64,000 nt of DNA, from the NCBI RefSeq assembly GCF_018343625.1, contig NZ_JAGYPG010000001.1, positions 1,002,502 through 1,066,501 of the forward strand, given 5' to 3'. Below are positions 8,622 through 17,770 of this stretch, piece by piece. Position 1 is the first letter of the stretch. Every line of letters begins with the position of its first letter. Under the pieces are notes generated by a model. It was given only the letters and a program-made list of their open reading frames with translations. It was not told the DNA's origin and made no database searches. The translations under genes and the position numbers were made by a program. The stretch is from Lederbergia citri. Its GTDB lineage: Bacteria; Bacillota; Bacilli; Bacillales; Bacillaceae_C.

Positions 8622-8704
8622 CAACAAACCCCTCGTTATAATCATTACATTTTATTTTACATGACAATGTAGGATTTTCATATACTTTTCATAAGACTAA
8701 AAAA

Positions 8705-8736
8705 GTCCAGTTCCTCTTATTGCATTAGAACTAGAC
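8705..8736 (-). terminator. Terminator after bpsB
   Basis: Arms GTCCAGTTC (8705-8713) and GAACTAGAC (8728-8736), with one G-U-type mismatch, followed by T's in the minus direction. It sits between bpsB and dynA. Confidence 0.65.
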
Positions 8737-8741
8737 AAAAC

Positions 8742-9266
8742 TTAATCAAATTTCTCATTGTAATTAGTATTTTCACGCAATGCTTTTTCTTCGATTGGTA
8801 TTCTTACTCTAAGAATGATCTGATTCAATATTAAAAACAAAATTGCTGTTATGTATAGGTTAAAAATCATTGGAATGACAAATAATTCAATTGTTACAAT
8901 AATATAGTTTGGATGTTTTACATATTTAAATGGACCTTTTTTCACAACATATGTTCCGGATAGGACAATAATTTTTGTATTCCAATATTTCCCTAGAGTT
9001 ACGATTACCCATATGCGCCCAATTTGGACAATGATAAAAATGAATAAAAGAGCCTGCCAATACGAATTTAGTGCGGGTTTGCGGATTAAATACTCTACAA
9101 TTAAACTTAGGAAAAATCCGATATGCATGAGAACCATTAATTGGTAGTGACTTTGACCGTACTCTTTCGCACCCGACGTCAGCATCCATTGCTCATTTCT
9201 TTTAGCGATTCTTAGTTCTATCAGCCTTTGCGCAATCACAATCAACAATAATATAAGGAAAAACAT
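8742..9266 (-). CDS. bpsB: Alkylpyrone methyltransferase BpsB (YpbQ, ICMT-like)
   Basis: About 174-aa integral membrane protein of the isoprenylcysteine carboxyl methyltransferase family. The family's C-terminal SAM motif is seen as YVVKKGPFKYVKHPNYI, and four to five hydrophobic segments span the rest. In B. subtilis the partner BpsB methylates the alkylpyrones made by BpsA. The gene overlaps the bpsA stop. The ATG at 9266 or 9269 is preferred over GTG 9275 because AGGTGG lies just upstream of them. Confidence 0.88.
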   Translation of the reverse strand: MFFLILLLIVIAQRLIELRIAKRNEQWMLTSGAKEYGQSHYQLMVLMHIGFFLSLIVEYLIRKPALNSYWQALLFIFIIVQIGRIWVIVTLGKYWNTKIIVLSGTYVVKKGPFKYVKHPNYIIVTIELFVIPMIFNLYITAILFLILNQIILRVRIPIEEKALRENTNYNEKFD

Positions 9267-10348
9267 CATTCCCACCTGACTAGCAGCATTTCAGAACTAA
9301 AACCCGGTCCTAATGCTGCAACGACTCCATAGTCGCCACGATTGATCTTTTGTTGTAAAAAACGTTGAAGCACAAATAATACTGTGACTGAGGACATATT
9401 CCCATATTCGCGTAAAACTTTAAGTGAGTTCGCTGTTCTCTCTGAAGGCAAACCTAATGCTTCTTCGTATGCATATAACACTTTTTTTCCGCCAGGATGT
9501 GCGATAAAATGCTTTATTTGAGAAATCGATAATTGATTATGTACGAGCAATTGCTCTACTTCTGGTCTTAACCATTCTTTGACAATGGACGGAATGTCTT
9601 TAGAGAACACGACATATAAGCCATCATCTTTTATATTCCAACCCATTACGTCTAATGAATCCTTCATTAAGGTGGATTGTGTATCTATTATAGAAGGGAT
9701 CGTTCGTTCAATAATCTCTGAATAGTTTACTTTGTCTCCTCCAATAAGTGCTGCAGCTGCCCCATCTGCAAAAAGAGATGTACCAATAATATTACTTTTA
9801 CTCAAATCATCTTTTTGAAAAGTAAGGCTGCATAACTCAACCGCCACGACTAATACCTTTGCATCTGGAAAAGCACGACAATATTCGTATGCTCGTGAAA
9901 GTCCTGCTGCCCCACCGGCACAGCCAAGTCCCCAAATCGGAATTCTTTTCGTATGTTGGGAAAATGGCAGTTTGTTCATAATTCTAGCATCTAAGCTTGG
10001 TGTGGCCATACCGGTCGTATTAATCATTATGATTGCGTCAATTTCTTCGTATGACATTTTTCTTTGCAAAGAGTTTGATTCTAGGCAATTTTTAATTGCC
10101 TCAATACTTAAACTTACGGCTAAATCAATAAATTGATCATTTTTTTCAGAAAAGGAATGGTTTTGGCGGTACCATTCTAAAGGCTTTACAAAATGGCGTT
10201 TTTCAATTTCTCCATTATGAAAGACTTTCAAAAGCCGTCCTAAATCTTTAACGGAATTGGAGAAAAGCTGTTTAGCGAATTCCATTGTCTCATCTTGAGA
10301 AATAGAATATTCCGGGACTCCTGTTCCTACAGAAATTATTCGCGGCAC
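9266..10348 (-). CDS. bpsA: Type III polyketide synthase BpsA
   Basis: 360-aa chalcone-synthase-like enzyme that extends fatty acyl-CoA with malonyl-CoA and cyclises the chain to triketide alkylpyrones. The catalytic triad is visible: Cys in WGLGCAGGAAG, His in IAHPGGKKVL and Asn in EYGNMSSVT. The C-terminal GxGxG-type loop appears as ALGPGFSSEM. The start is GTG at 10348 with GGGAG 8 nt upstream. It lies just downstream of EPSP synthase and is coupled to bpsB; B. subtilis has the same pair. Confidence 0.93.
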   Translation of the reverse strand: MPRIISVGTGVPEYSISQDETMEFAKQLFSNSVKDLGRLLKVFHNGEIEKRHFVKPLEWYRQNHSFSEKNDQFIDLAVSLSIEAIKNCLESNSLQRKMSYEEIDAIIMINTTGMATPSLDARIMNKLPFSQHTKRIPIWGLGCAGGAAGLSRAYEYCRAFPDAKVLVVAVELCSLTFQKDDLSKSNIIGTSLFADGAAAALIGGDKVNYSEIIERTIPSIIDTQSTLMKDSLDVMGWNIKDDGLYVVFSKDIPSIVKEWLRPEVEQLLVHNQLSISQIKHFIAHPGGKKVLYAYEEALGLPSERTANSLKVLREYGNMSSVTVLFVLQRFLQQKINRGDYGVVAALGPGFSSEMLLVRWE

Positions 10349-10378
10349 AACAAAATCTCCCTTCTTCTCTGAATCGAA

Positions 10379-11644
10379 TTATTTTTTTAGTTCTTCCAAT
10401 TGCTCGAAAAATCCAGGATATGAAATAGTAATAGCCTCACTATTTTGAATATGTGTGTCTCCTGATGCTAGACAGCTAGCGATTGCAAGCATCATGCCGA
10501 TACGATGGTCACCGTGGCTATTCACTTCTGCCCCATGCAAGTTTGACTTCCCATAGATTTTCATACCATCTTCCGTAGCTTCAATATTTGCCCCAAGCTT
10601 TCGCAATTCATTTACAACGGTATCAATTCGATTCGTTTCTTTAACTTTTAGTTCCTCTGCATCCTTAATAACAGTTACGCCTTCAGCTTGGGTAGCTGCA
10701 AGGGCAAGAATCGGAATCTCATCAATTAGTCTTGGAATAATATCACCGCTAATTTCTACACCTTTTAAATTTGAGTAACGAACTGTTATATCTGCGTAGG
10801 GCTCCATCACTTTATCATTTTCATTATGAATCATGATATCAGCACCCATTTTGGTTAGTATATCCAAAATTCCAGTTCTAGTAGGATTCATTCCAACATT
10901 TTTAATTCTGATCTCACTGTCAGGAATAATAGACCCTGCAACAAGGAAAAAAGCGGCAGAAGAAATATCACCTGGTACGTTTATATTTGCTCCTTTAAGT
11001 GTTTGTTTTCCTCTTATTGATTTTTTCAAACCATCTGTTTCTACAAAACCGCCAAATTCCTGCAGCATTCTTTCTGTATGGTCGCGAGAAGCTTCTGGCT
11101 CAGATACGGATGTATTTCCATTAGCAAATAAACCTGCCAATAGAATAGCGGATTTTACTTGAGCACTCGCAACAGACGAAATATAGTCAATTCCCTTTAG
11201 TCCTCCACCGCGGATTGCTAATGGAGTAAATTTGCCTTCTTCACGTCCATCAATTTTTGCACCCATTTCCTTTAAAGGAATGGTCACTCTTCCCATTGGT
11301 CTTTTAGCGATTGAATCATCACCTATTACAGTAGTATGGAATGGAAGACTTGATAAAATACCTAACATAAGACGAATGGTCGTCCCTGAGTTCCCTACAT
11401 TTAAAACTTGATTCGGTTCTTGTAATCCTTCTAAACCCTTCCCATTAATTTCAACATGGTCTCCATCTAGATGAATCTCAACTCCGAGCTTTCTAAAACA
11501 ATCAATCGTACTTATACAATCATCGCCTGTTAAAAGTCCATCAATTACTGTTTTTCCGTGAGCGATTGAACCTAGCATAACGGCACGATGTGAAATTGAT
11601 TTATCTCCTGGGACTTTCATTTCCCCTTTTAATCGCACGCTCAA
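10379..11644 (-). CDS. aroA: 3-phosphoshikimate 1-carboxyvinyltransferase (EPSP synthase)
   Basis: About 421 aa. It joins shikimate-3-phosphate to PEP, the sixth step of the shikimate pathway. Family motifs: [16 protein letters not shown] at the N-terminus, [25 protein letters not shown], and [10 protein letters not shown] near the C-terminus. It is called aroE in B. subtilis. TTG at 11644 is the likely start, with GAGGAG 8 nt upstream; GTG at 11653 overlaps that site. It is the last gene of the T-box operon aroC-hisC-tyrA-aroA, 3-12 nt behind tyrA. Confidence 0.95.
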   Translation of the reverse strand: MSVRLKGEMKVPGDKSISHRAVMLGSIAHGKTVIDGLLTGDDCISTIDCFRKLGVEIHLDGDHVEINGKGLEGLQEPNQVLNVGNSGTTIRLMLGILSSLPFHTTVIGDDSIAKRPMGRVTIPLKEMGAKIDGREEGKFTPLAIRGGGLKGIDYISSVASAQVKSAILLAGLFANGNTSVSEPEASRDHTERMLQEFGGFVETDGLKKSIRGKQTLKGANINVPGDISSAAFFLVAGSIIPDSEIRIKNVGMNPTRTGILDILTKMGADIMIHNENDKVMEPYADITVRYSNLKGVEISGDIIPRLIDEIPILALAATQAEGVTVIKDAEELKVKETNRIDTVVNELRKLGANIEATEDGMKIYGKSNLHGAEVNSHGDHRIGMMLAIASCLASGDTHIQNSEAITISYPGFFEQLEELKK

Positions 11645-11656
11645 TTTCTTCACTCC

Positions 11657-12763
11657 TCACATACTAATATACGTGTCATACCCTCTGTTTTCTAAACAGG
11701 CTTTCGCTCTTTCCAAATCTTTTTCTGTTTGGAAACTGATTCTTAGAACTCCATAAACATCTTCACGCGCTTCAATAATCCTAATATTTGTAATGCTAAT
11801 ATTTTCCTGAGCAAGCACTGTTGTGATATCTGAGATTACCCCAGGTTTATCGAGTATATCTACATATAAATCATAAAATGCTGTAATAGCTCCTTTTGCT
11901 CGAACTGGTAGGGAGTCACGATATTTCTTAGCTCCATTAAAATAATTGTATAGCTCTTCAGTATCTCCCTCTTCAACCAATTGTTTTACATCATTCATTT
12001 CTGACATCCATTGATCTAAAAGGCCGAGTAGAGTTGGTTGATTATGCTTGACGATATCTCGCCACATTTCAGGGCTTGATGAAGCAATTCTTGTTATATC
12101 ACGGAATCCGCCAGCAGCTAGATATTTGACATGGTCATTTTGGGAAGCATGATTTTCCACTTGTCTCACTAAGCTTGCTGCAATGATATGCGGAAAATGA
12201 CTAACGACTCCCGTTACTAAATCATGTTCTTTCGGGTCCATGATGATAAAATTTGCATTCGTACCCTTTAACCAAGTTTTCAAAGTATCAATTTTTCCAT
12301 TTGTAGCATTTTTAGATGGGGTTAATACATAAAACGCATTCTCAAATAAATGTGCTCTAGCACTTCCCGGCCCCACCTTGTGAGAGCCAGCCATTGGATG
12401 TCCACCGATAAAAGGAATGCCATTATTAAAATACTTTTCTGCTTTTTCCATTATCTTGGCTTTAGTACTTCCTACATCCGTAATAATAACATCTTCTTTT
12501 AAAGGCAGATTTGCAAGTTTCTCAAGCAATAGCTCCGCTTTTTCCACGGGGCAAGCTAGAATGATAAGATCTGCATTAGAAGCTTCCTCTTCAAAATCCT
12601 CTGTACAGTCATCAATGATATTTAATTTTTTCGCTAAATGGCAATTATCCAGTTTAACATCATAGCCAACAATATGGACTTGATGTTCTTTTTTTATTGA
12701 AAGGGCGACTGATCCTCCAATCAGTCCAACCCCAACTAATAAAACACGTTTCAAGTCTTCCAT
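11657..12763 (-). CDS. tyrA: Prephenate dehydrogenase TyrA with ACT domain
   Basis: 368 aa. Oxidative decarboxylation of prephenate to 4-hydroxyphenylpyruvate using NAD. The Rossmann motif VGVGLIGGSVAL is at residues 10-21. GGHPMAGSH and the catalytic-region HDLVTGVVSHFPH are present. A C-terminal ACT domain (about 297-368, starting FYDLYVDILDKPGVISDIT) probably binds tyrosine for feedback inhibition. It is third in the T-box operon, after hisC. No strong ribosome site precedes the ATG. Confidence 0.95.
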   Translation of the reverse strand: MEDLKRVLLVGVGLIGGSVALSIKKEHQVHIVGYDVKLDNCHLAKKLNIIDDCTEDFEEEASNADLIILACPVEKAELLLEKLANLPLKEDVIITDVGSTKAKIMEKAEKYFNNGIPFIGGHPMAGSHKVGPGSARAHLFENAFYVLTPSKNATNGKIDTLKTWLKGTNANFIIMDPKEHDLVTGVVSHFPHIIAASLVRQVENHASQNDHVKYLAAGGFRDITRIASSSPEMWRDIVKHNQPTLLGLLDQWMSEMNDVKQLVEEGDTEELYNYFNGAKKYRDSLPVRAKGAITAFYDLYVDILDKPGVISDITTVLAQENISITNIRIIEAREDVYGVLRISFQTEKDLERAKACLENRGYDTYISM

Positions 12764-12784
12764 TTTTACACAGCCTATTCTTTA

Positions 12785-13864
12785 CTAGAGTTTTACGGTA
12801 GCTATTTCCGCCAGCAGTTTCATTAATTGTTCGTTTTCTTCTTCTTTCCCTACTGTAATGCGTACTCCGTTTGGAAAAGCTCGAACAATCCAGCCTTTTT
12901 CTAACAATCGTTGAAATATTTCAGTACTCGATGCTCCCGGAATGTTGATAAAAATAAAGTTCCCTTGTGATGGATAATAAGAAATTTGAAGCTGATCAAA
13001 AAATTGATAATACTTTTCTAATTCTTTTTTGTTTAGAGCGACTGTTTTTTCAACGAACGCATTGTCTTCTAAAGCCGCAATGGCTGCAGTTTGTGCAAGA
13101 GAAGATGTATTAAATGGAAGTCTTGCTACTTCCAATTGTTTAATGAGTGTCGGACACCCAATTCCATATCCAATCCTAAATCCAGCAAGGCCAAACGCTT
13201 TTGAAAAAGTTCGCATGATTAAAAGATTTTCAAATTTGTTTAAAAGTGGAATGGTTTTAGGATAATCATTATTTGTCGCATATTCGAAATATGCTTCATC
13301 CAAAACGACCAATACATGACTGGGAACTTTACTTAAAAATTCTTCTAACTCTAATTGATTCACATACGTTCCAGTTGGATTATTCGGGTTGCATATCCAA
13401 ACAATTTTTGTTTGACCGTCTATTTGTTTCGCCATTTCCTCTAAATCATGTTTGCCATCTTTTAAAGGAACTTCCCTTATTTCAGCATTTTCTATAATGG
13501 CATGATGGCGATATTGTGGGAAAGTTTCTTTAGCCATGACAGTGTTTGTGTTAGGAGACAACATCGCTCGAATTAAATATTGGATTAATTCATCAAGGCC
13601 ACTGGAAAAGATGAGCTGGTCCTCATCAACTCCAAGATAATCAGCAACTTTTACTCTTAATTCTGTCGCTGCTCCATCCGGATAAATTGAAAAACTTGGA
13701 ATTTTTGTTGTAATAGCTTCAAGTACTTTTGGTGAACATCCATAAGGGTTTTCGTTAGAAGCAAGCTTTACAATCTTGTCTAAATTGTACTCTCTTTTAA
13801 CTTCTTCTGTTGTCTTACCTGGGATGTACGGTTTTAATGTTAATAACTGCTCTTTCACCTTCAT
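12785..13864 (-). CDS. hisC: Histidinol-phosphate / aromatic aminotransferase HisC
   Basis: 359-aa fold-type I PLP aminotransferase. The PLP lysine is in TFSKAFGLAGFRIGYG. NPNNPTGT and ASNENPYG substrate-side motifs are present. In B. subtilis this gene, in the same aromatic cluster, serves both histidine and tyrosine/phenylalanine synthesis. The position between aroC and tyrA suggests the same double role. AGGAAGGG precedes the ATG. Confidence 0.94.
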   Translation of the reverse strand: MKVKEQLLTLKPYIPGKTTEEVKREYNLDKIVKLASNENPYGCSPKVLEAITTKIPSFSIYPDGAATELRVKVADYLGVDEDQLIFSSGLDELIQYLIRAMLSPNTNTVMAKETFPQYRHHAIIENAEIREVPLKDGKHDLEEMAKQIDGQTKIVWICNPNNPTGTYVNQLELEEFLSKVPSHVLVVLDEAYFEYATNNDYPKTIPLLNKFENLLIMRTFSKAFGLAGFRIGYGIGCPTLIKQLEVARLPFNTSSLAQTAAIAALEDNAFVEKTVALNKKELEKYYQFFDQLQISYYPSQGNFIFINIPGASSTEIFQRLLEKGWIVRAFPNGVRITVGKEEENEQLMKLLAEIATVKL

Positions 13865-13879
13865 AGCGTACCCTTCCTT

Positions 13880-15052
13880 TTAAAAGTTTTTAGAGTATTC
13901 TTTATGTCTTTCAATATTTTCTTTAATGGCAGACATACGATCATGCCCAAACTCTTCTAATAGTGCTACCGCAAGTTCCCATGCTACGACAGATTCTGCC
14001 ACGACACTAGCTGCAGGGACCGCACAACTATCGGAACGTTCAATACTTGCCTTGAAAGGCTCTTTCGTATCAATATCTACACTTTCTAACGGTTTATACA
14101 AAGTAGGGATTGGCTTCATTACACCTCTTATGACAATTGGCATTCCAGTCGTCATTCCGCCTTCAAAGCCACCAGCATTATTCGTTCTTCTCGTATATCC
14201 ATTTTCCTCGTTCCATTGAATTTCGTCATGAACCTGACTGCCAGGACGATGTGCAGCTTCAAAACCGATCCCAATTTCTACACCTTTAAATGCATTAATA
14301 CTCATAACAGCAGCAGCAAGTTTTGCTTCGAGTTTACGGTCATATTGAACATAACTTCCTACACCAATCGGCATACCTTCCACGATTACTTCCACTATTC
14401 CACCGATGGAATCTCCATTTTTCTTTGCATCATCAATTGCTTGCATCATTTTTTCGCCTGCTTCCGGGTCGAGGCATCGTACAGGTGATTCTTCAGTGAT
14501 TCTTTGTAATTCTTCTATGGAGTTATATTGAATGTTTTCGGCTTTCACGCCTCCGATTTCCTTCACGTGTCCGCCAACTTTTACACCTAGTTCGGAAAGA
14601 ATTGTTTTCGCTACTGCACCAGCTGCAACGCGGACAGTAGTTTCTCTCGCAGATGAACGTTCAAGAACATTTCTCATATCTCGATGACCGTATTTTATTG
14701 CTCCATTTAAGTCTGCGTGACCCGGTCTAGGTCGAGTGATTTTTCTTTTTACTTCCTCTTGTTCTTCTGGACTGATAGGTGCAGTCCCCATAATTTTTTG
14801 CCAATGCTTAAAATCATTATTTTGGACGACTAATGCAATCGGCGCTCCTATCGTTACACCATGGCGCACACCACTCGTAATTTGAGCTTGATCCTTTTCA
14901 ATTTGCATTCTGCGTCCACGGCCATATCCTTTTTGTCTTCTTTGTAATTCATAGTTGATCATCTCTGCTGTCAATTCCAGTCCAGCTGGCACACCTTCCA
15001 AAATCGTAGTAAGCTGTGGGCCATGCGACTCCCCTGCAGTTAAGTATCTCAT
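13880..15052 (-). CDS. aroC: Chorismate synthase
   Basis: 390 aa. Converts EPSP to chorismate with reduced FMN. Signature motifs: [40 protein letters not shown] and DSCAVPA. The frame is open to 15100 but the conserved N-terminus [11 protein letters not shown] starts at 15052, with GGGAGG upstream. It is the first gene behind the T-box leader. B. subtilis (where it is called aroF) keeps it between cheR and aroB; here it heads a different operon. Confidence 0.97.
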   Translation of the reverse strand: MRYLTAGESHGPQLTTILEGVPAGLELTAEMINYELQRRQKGYGRGRRMQIEKDQAQITSGVRHGVTIGAPIALVVQNNDFKHWQKIMGTAPISPEEQEEVKRKITRPRPGHADLNGAIKYGHRDMRNVLERSSARETTVRVAAGAVAKTILSELGVKVGGHVKEIGGVKAENIQYNSIEELQRITEESPVRCLDPEAGEKMMQAIDDAKKNGDSIGGIVEVIVEGMPIGVGSYVQYDRKLEAKLAAAVMSINAFKGVEIGIGFEAAHRPGSQVHDEIQWNEENGYTRRTNNAGGFEGGMTTGMPIVIRGVMKPIPTLYKPLESVDIDTKEPFKASIERSDSCAVPAASVVAESVVAWELAVALLEEFGHDRMSAIKENIERHKEYSKNF

Positions 15053-15081
15053 TTTTTTCTTCCTCCCATTTTTTGATATAA

Positions 15082-15331
15082 AACAAAAACGCCCCTGCAA
15101 AAATGCAGGGACGTTATTAATCGCGGTACCACCCTAATTGCGGATTAATATCCGCCACTCTTGTTTGATAACGGTCAAAACCGTCTTTTTCTACTAATTT
15201 GGATTACCAAATATTCAAAAAAGAAGCTCAAGGGAGTAATTCATATTTATGACTGTACTGATTCGCACCGGCCATCAGTTCTCTGACACTACAAATTCAT
15301 AAATACTACTGTGCCCTGTCTTTGCTTTTCG
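15082..15331 (-). promoter_or_regulatory. T-box leader of the aroC-hisC-tyrA-aroA operon
   Basis: The minus strand carries the T-box hallmark AGGGTGGTACCGCG at 15121-15135, which pairs with the uncharged tRNA acceptor end. A terminator follows at 15089-15114 with U's at 15082-15088. Upstream, Stem I contains the AGAGAACTGATGGC...GGTGCGAATCAG segment, an AGTA/GAA loop-E pair, and CCTTGAGC. The loop after GAA reads UUACU. UAC (Tyr) is the likeliest specifier given the operon, but UUA is not excluded. A TATAAT -10 lies at 15338-15343. Uncharged tRNA should give readthrough. Confidence 0.92.
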
Positions 15332-15684
15332 TTTCGTATTATATAAATTCAATTTTTATCACATGAATGAGATCTTGTAAAGTATATTTTGTTTTTTTCA
15401 AAAATATAAATATGGCTATAACATTTTCCCATCCGAAACATAAAGTGTAATATATCAATTGTATGATAAAATAAAATGAAATGTGACAGGTTTGAGAAAA
15501 GTTTTGCAAAATTAATAAAAAGTGCGAAATCTTTTTTAAAGCCTATTGACATTTATTATATAAGCGTCTATCGTATTGACTTATCAAACAAAAATATTTT
15601 CATACACGCTTTACAGCGTTGAAGTCTTAAAGTATGATGAGTTTATCATCTATTTGGACAGAAAAATATAAGGAGGGCTTATCG
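15332..15684. other. Divergent intergenic region between T-box operon and DAHP synthase
   Basis: It holds the T-box operon -10 (15338-15343) and the upstream region of aroA(G). A TTGACA at 15545-15550 and a TTGACT at 15575-15580 are possible -35 elements for the plus-strand gene, but neither has a good -10. I see no other gene or structured RNA. Confidence 0.4.
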
Positions 15685-16770
15685 TTGTCAGAACTAGAAT
15701 TATTACGTTCAAAAATTGAAAAAACAACCTTGCAAATTTTAGAACTATTAAATGAGCGAGGCAAGATTGCACAAGAAATCGGCAAATTAAAAGAAATGCA
15801 GGGCGTTAAACGTTACGATCCAGTACAGGAGCGAAAATTGTTTGATCTCATTGCTGAGCATAACGAAGGCCCATTTGAAACTTCAACCGTTCAGCATATT
15901 TTCAAACAAATTTTCAAAGCAAGCCTTGAGCTTCAAGAGGATGACAATCGCAAAGCATTGCTTGTTTCCAGAAAGAAAAAGCCTGAAAATACAATTGTTT
16001 CAGTGTTAGGTGAAGAAATTGGAAATGGAACTCAACATTTCATAATGGGACCATGTGCTGTTGAAAGCTACGACCAAGTAAAACTTGTCGCACAAGCCAT
16101 GAAACAACAAGGCTTAAAATTAATGCGCGGTGGTGCTTATAAACCAAGAACATCCCCGTACGATTTCCAAGGTCTTGGTGTAGAAGGTTTGAAAATTTTA
16201 AGGCAGGTTGCGGATGAAGAAGGATTAGCTGTTATCAGTGAAATTTTAAATCCAAATGACATGGAAACTGCTTTAGATTACGTAGATGTCATCCAAATTG
16301 GCGCTCGTAATATGCAAAACTTTGAACTATTAAAAGTCGCAGGTTCTGTCAGAAAGCCAGTCCTATTAAAACGCGGCCTATCCGCTACGATTGAAGAATT
16401 TATGTATGCCGCTGAATATATTCTTGCACAAGGAAATGATCAAATCATCCTTTGTGAGCGCGGAATTAGAACATATGAAAAAGCTACAAGAAACACTCTA
16501 GATATTTCTGCTGTTCCAATTTTGAAGAAAGAAACTCACTTACCAGTTGTAGTTGATGTAACACACTCTACTGGACGTAAAGACTTACTTCTCCCAGCTG
16601 CTAAAGCAGCATTGGCGATTGGTGCAGATGCCGTAATGGCAGAAGTTCATCCAGATCCTGCTGTTGCTCTATCTGATTCAGCACAGCAAATGGATATCCC
16701 TGAATTCAACAAATTCATGGAAGAAGCAAGAGCATTCGCAAATCTTGTACAGAAAACTCCAGTTAGTTAA
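15685..16770 (+). CDS. aroA(G): Bifunctional chorismate mutase / DAHP synthase
   Basis: 361 aa. An N-terminal AroQ-type chorismate mutase (about 1-85) is fused to a class I-beta/KDO8PS-like DAHP synthase (about 95-361). In Bacillus the mutase domain senses chorismate/prephenate for feedback control. Motifs: [45 protein letters not shown] and AEVHPDP. The start is TTG at 15685, preceded by AGGAGG 8 nt upstream; the frame upstream to 15634 is not conserved. It is transcribed separately and divergently from the T-box operon. Confidence 0.96.
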   Translation: MSELELLRSKIEKTTLQILELLNERGKIAQEIGKLKEMQGVKRYDPVQERKLFDLIAEHNEGPFETSTVQHIFKQIFKASLELQEDDNRKALLVSRKKKPENTIVSVLGEEIGNGTQHFIMGPCAVESYDQVKLVAQAMKQQGLKLMRGGAYKPRTSPYDFQGLGVEGLKILRQVADEEGLAVISEILNPNDMETALDYVDVIQIGARNMQNFELLKVAGSVRKPVLLKRGLSATIEEFMYAAEYILAQGNDQIILCERGIRTYEKATRNTLDISAVPILKKETHLPVVVDVTHSTGRKDLLLPAAKAALAIGADAVMAEVHPDPAVALSDSAQQMDIPEFNKFMEEARAFANLVQKTPVS

Positions 16771-16778
16771 TGAATAAA

Positions 16779-16825
16779 AAGCATTTCATTTTTCGTATAT
16801 ACTCGGAAAATGAAATGCTTTTTTA
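16779..16825. terminator. Bidirectional terminator
   Basis: Long arms at 16779-16795 and 16804-16820, with A and T runs on either side. It serves aroA(G) and the convergent EamA gene. Confidence 0.85.
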
Positions 16826-17728
16826 ATCTAATTCTACTCTTGTATTAAAATCAATTTTCCTTCTCCGTCGCGACCAATCTGAAATAATCACAATGGAGGA
16901 TAGAATTAAAATCACTCCAATTATTTGCGTAAAAAATAGTTCTTCTTGATAAAGTGTAACCCCTATTACAACAGCCGAAATCGGTTCTATTGTTGCTAGT
17001 ATGGAGGCGGTGCTGCTTTCAATACCTTTAAGACCATATGTGTAAAATAGATAGGCAACAACTGTCGGAAATAGACCAAGTCCCGCCATATAAAACCATG
17101 CTTCTAGGGGCAATAAGGCTGCGTTTTTCCAAAAAGGAAAGAATGGCATAAGCGTTAGAGTAGATACAAAAAAAGTATAAAATGTAATAATAAAAGATTC
17201 ATAATTTCTTAAAGCGATTTTCCCAAAAATCGTATAAAGTGCGTAGCCCAGTCCTGAACAAAGTCCGATGATAAACCCTAAAGCAGTCCAGTTCCCTCCT
17301 ATGTCCTTCCCTGCAAGGGCTATAATAGTACAACCAATCATCGTTGTGAAAACGGCAATCATTTTCTTTTTTGTTAATCTTTCCTTTAAAAAAAGTGCGG
17401 AAAGAACCACTACAAACGCAGGTGCGGTATAGAGAAGCATGACTGCAATGGATATTGACATCATATTTATTGCTTTAAAGTACGCCCAATTAAAAAAAAC
17501 AATGCTACATAGACCCGTACCGATAAAATACCATAAATGTTTAAATTGAATCGCTATTTGACGTTTGTTTTTCATAAATAATACGAAAGGCAAAAGCCAT
17601 AAAAAAGCAAAGGTAACACGAATAGAAACTATTTCCATTTCAGTAAAACCATAAAAAGATAATTGCTTGACGAAAATGGCAATGGCTCCCCATAATAAAG
17701 CCGCCAATAAAACCATAAATTGTGGCAC
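16823..17728 (-). CDS. EamA/DMT-family transporter
   Basis: 301-aa integral membrane protein with ten hydrophobic segments in two EamA repeats (about 5-135 and 148-285), the drug/metabolite transporter fold. Such proteins mostly export metabolites or amino acids. The substrate cannot be read from sequence, although the flanking aromatic genes make an amino-acid-related role possible. The start is GTG at 17728. It lies downstream of the M32 carboxypeptidase gene, with a weak hairpin between. Confidence 0.85.
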   Translation of the reverse strand: MPQFMVLLAALLWGAIAIFVKQLSFYGFTEMEIVSIRVTFAFLWLLPFVLFMKNKRQIAIQFKHLWYFIGTGLCSIVFFNWAYFKAINMMSISIAVMLLYTAPAFVVVLSALFLKERLTKKKMIAVFTTMIGCTIIALAGKDIGGNWTALGFIIGLCSGLGYALYTIFGKIALRNYESFIITFYTFFVSTLTLMPFFPFWKNAALLPLEAWFYMAGLGLFPTVVAYLFYTYGLKGIESSTASILATIEPISAVVIGVTLYQEELFFTQIIGVILILSSIVIISDWSRRRRKIDFNTRVELD

Positions 17729-17750
17729 CTATATCACCCTAATTAAAAGA

Positions 17751-17768
17751 GATGGCATGAATGCCACC
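17751..17768 (-). terminator. Weak terminator after the M32 carboxypeptidase
   Basis: A hairpin formed by ATGCCACC (17761-17768) and GATGGCAT (17751-17758), followed by a short T-rich run in the minus direction. Confidence 0.45.
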
Positions 17769-17770
17769 CC

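Noticed and set aside
15349..15552. Minus-strand ORF upstream of the T-box operon
   Set aside because: It lies in the AT-rich promoter region and has no family resemblance or ribosome site.
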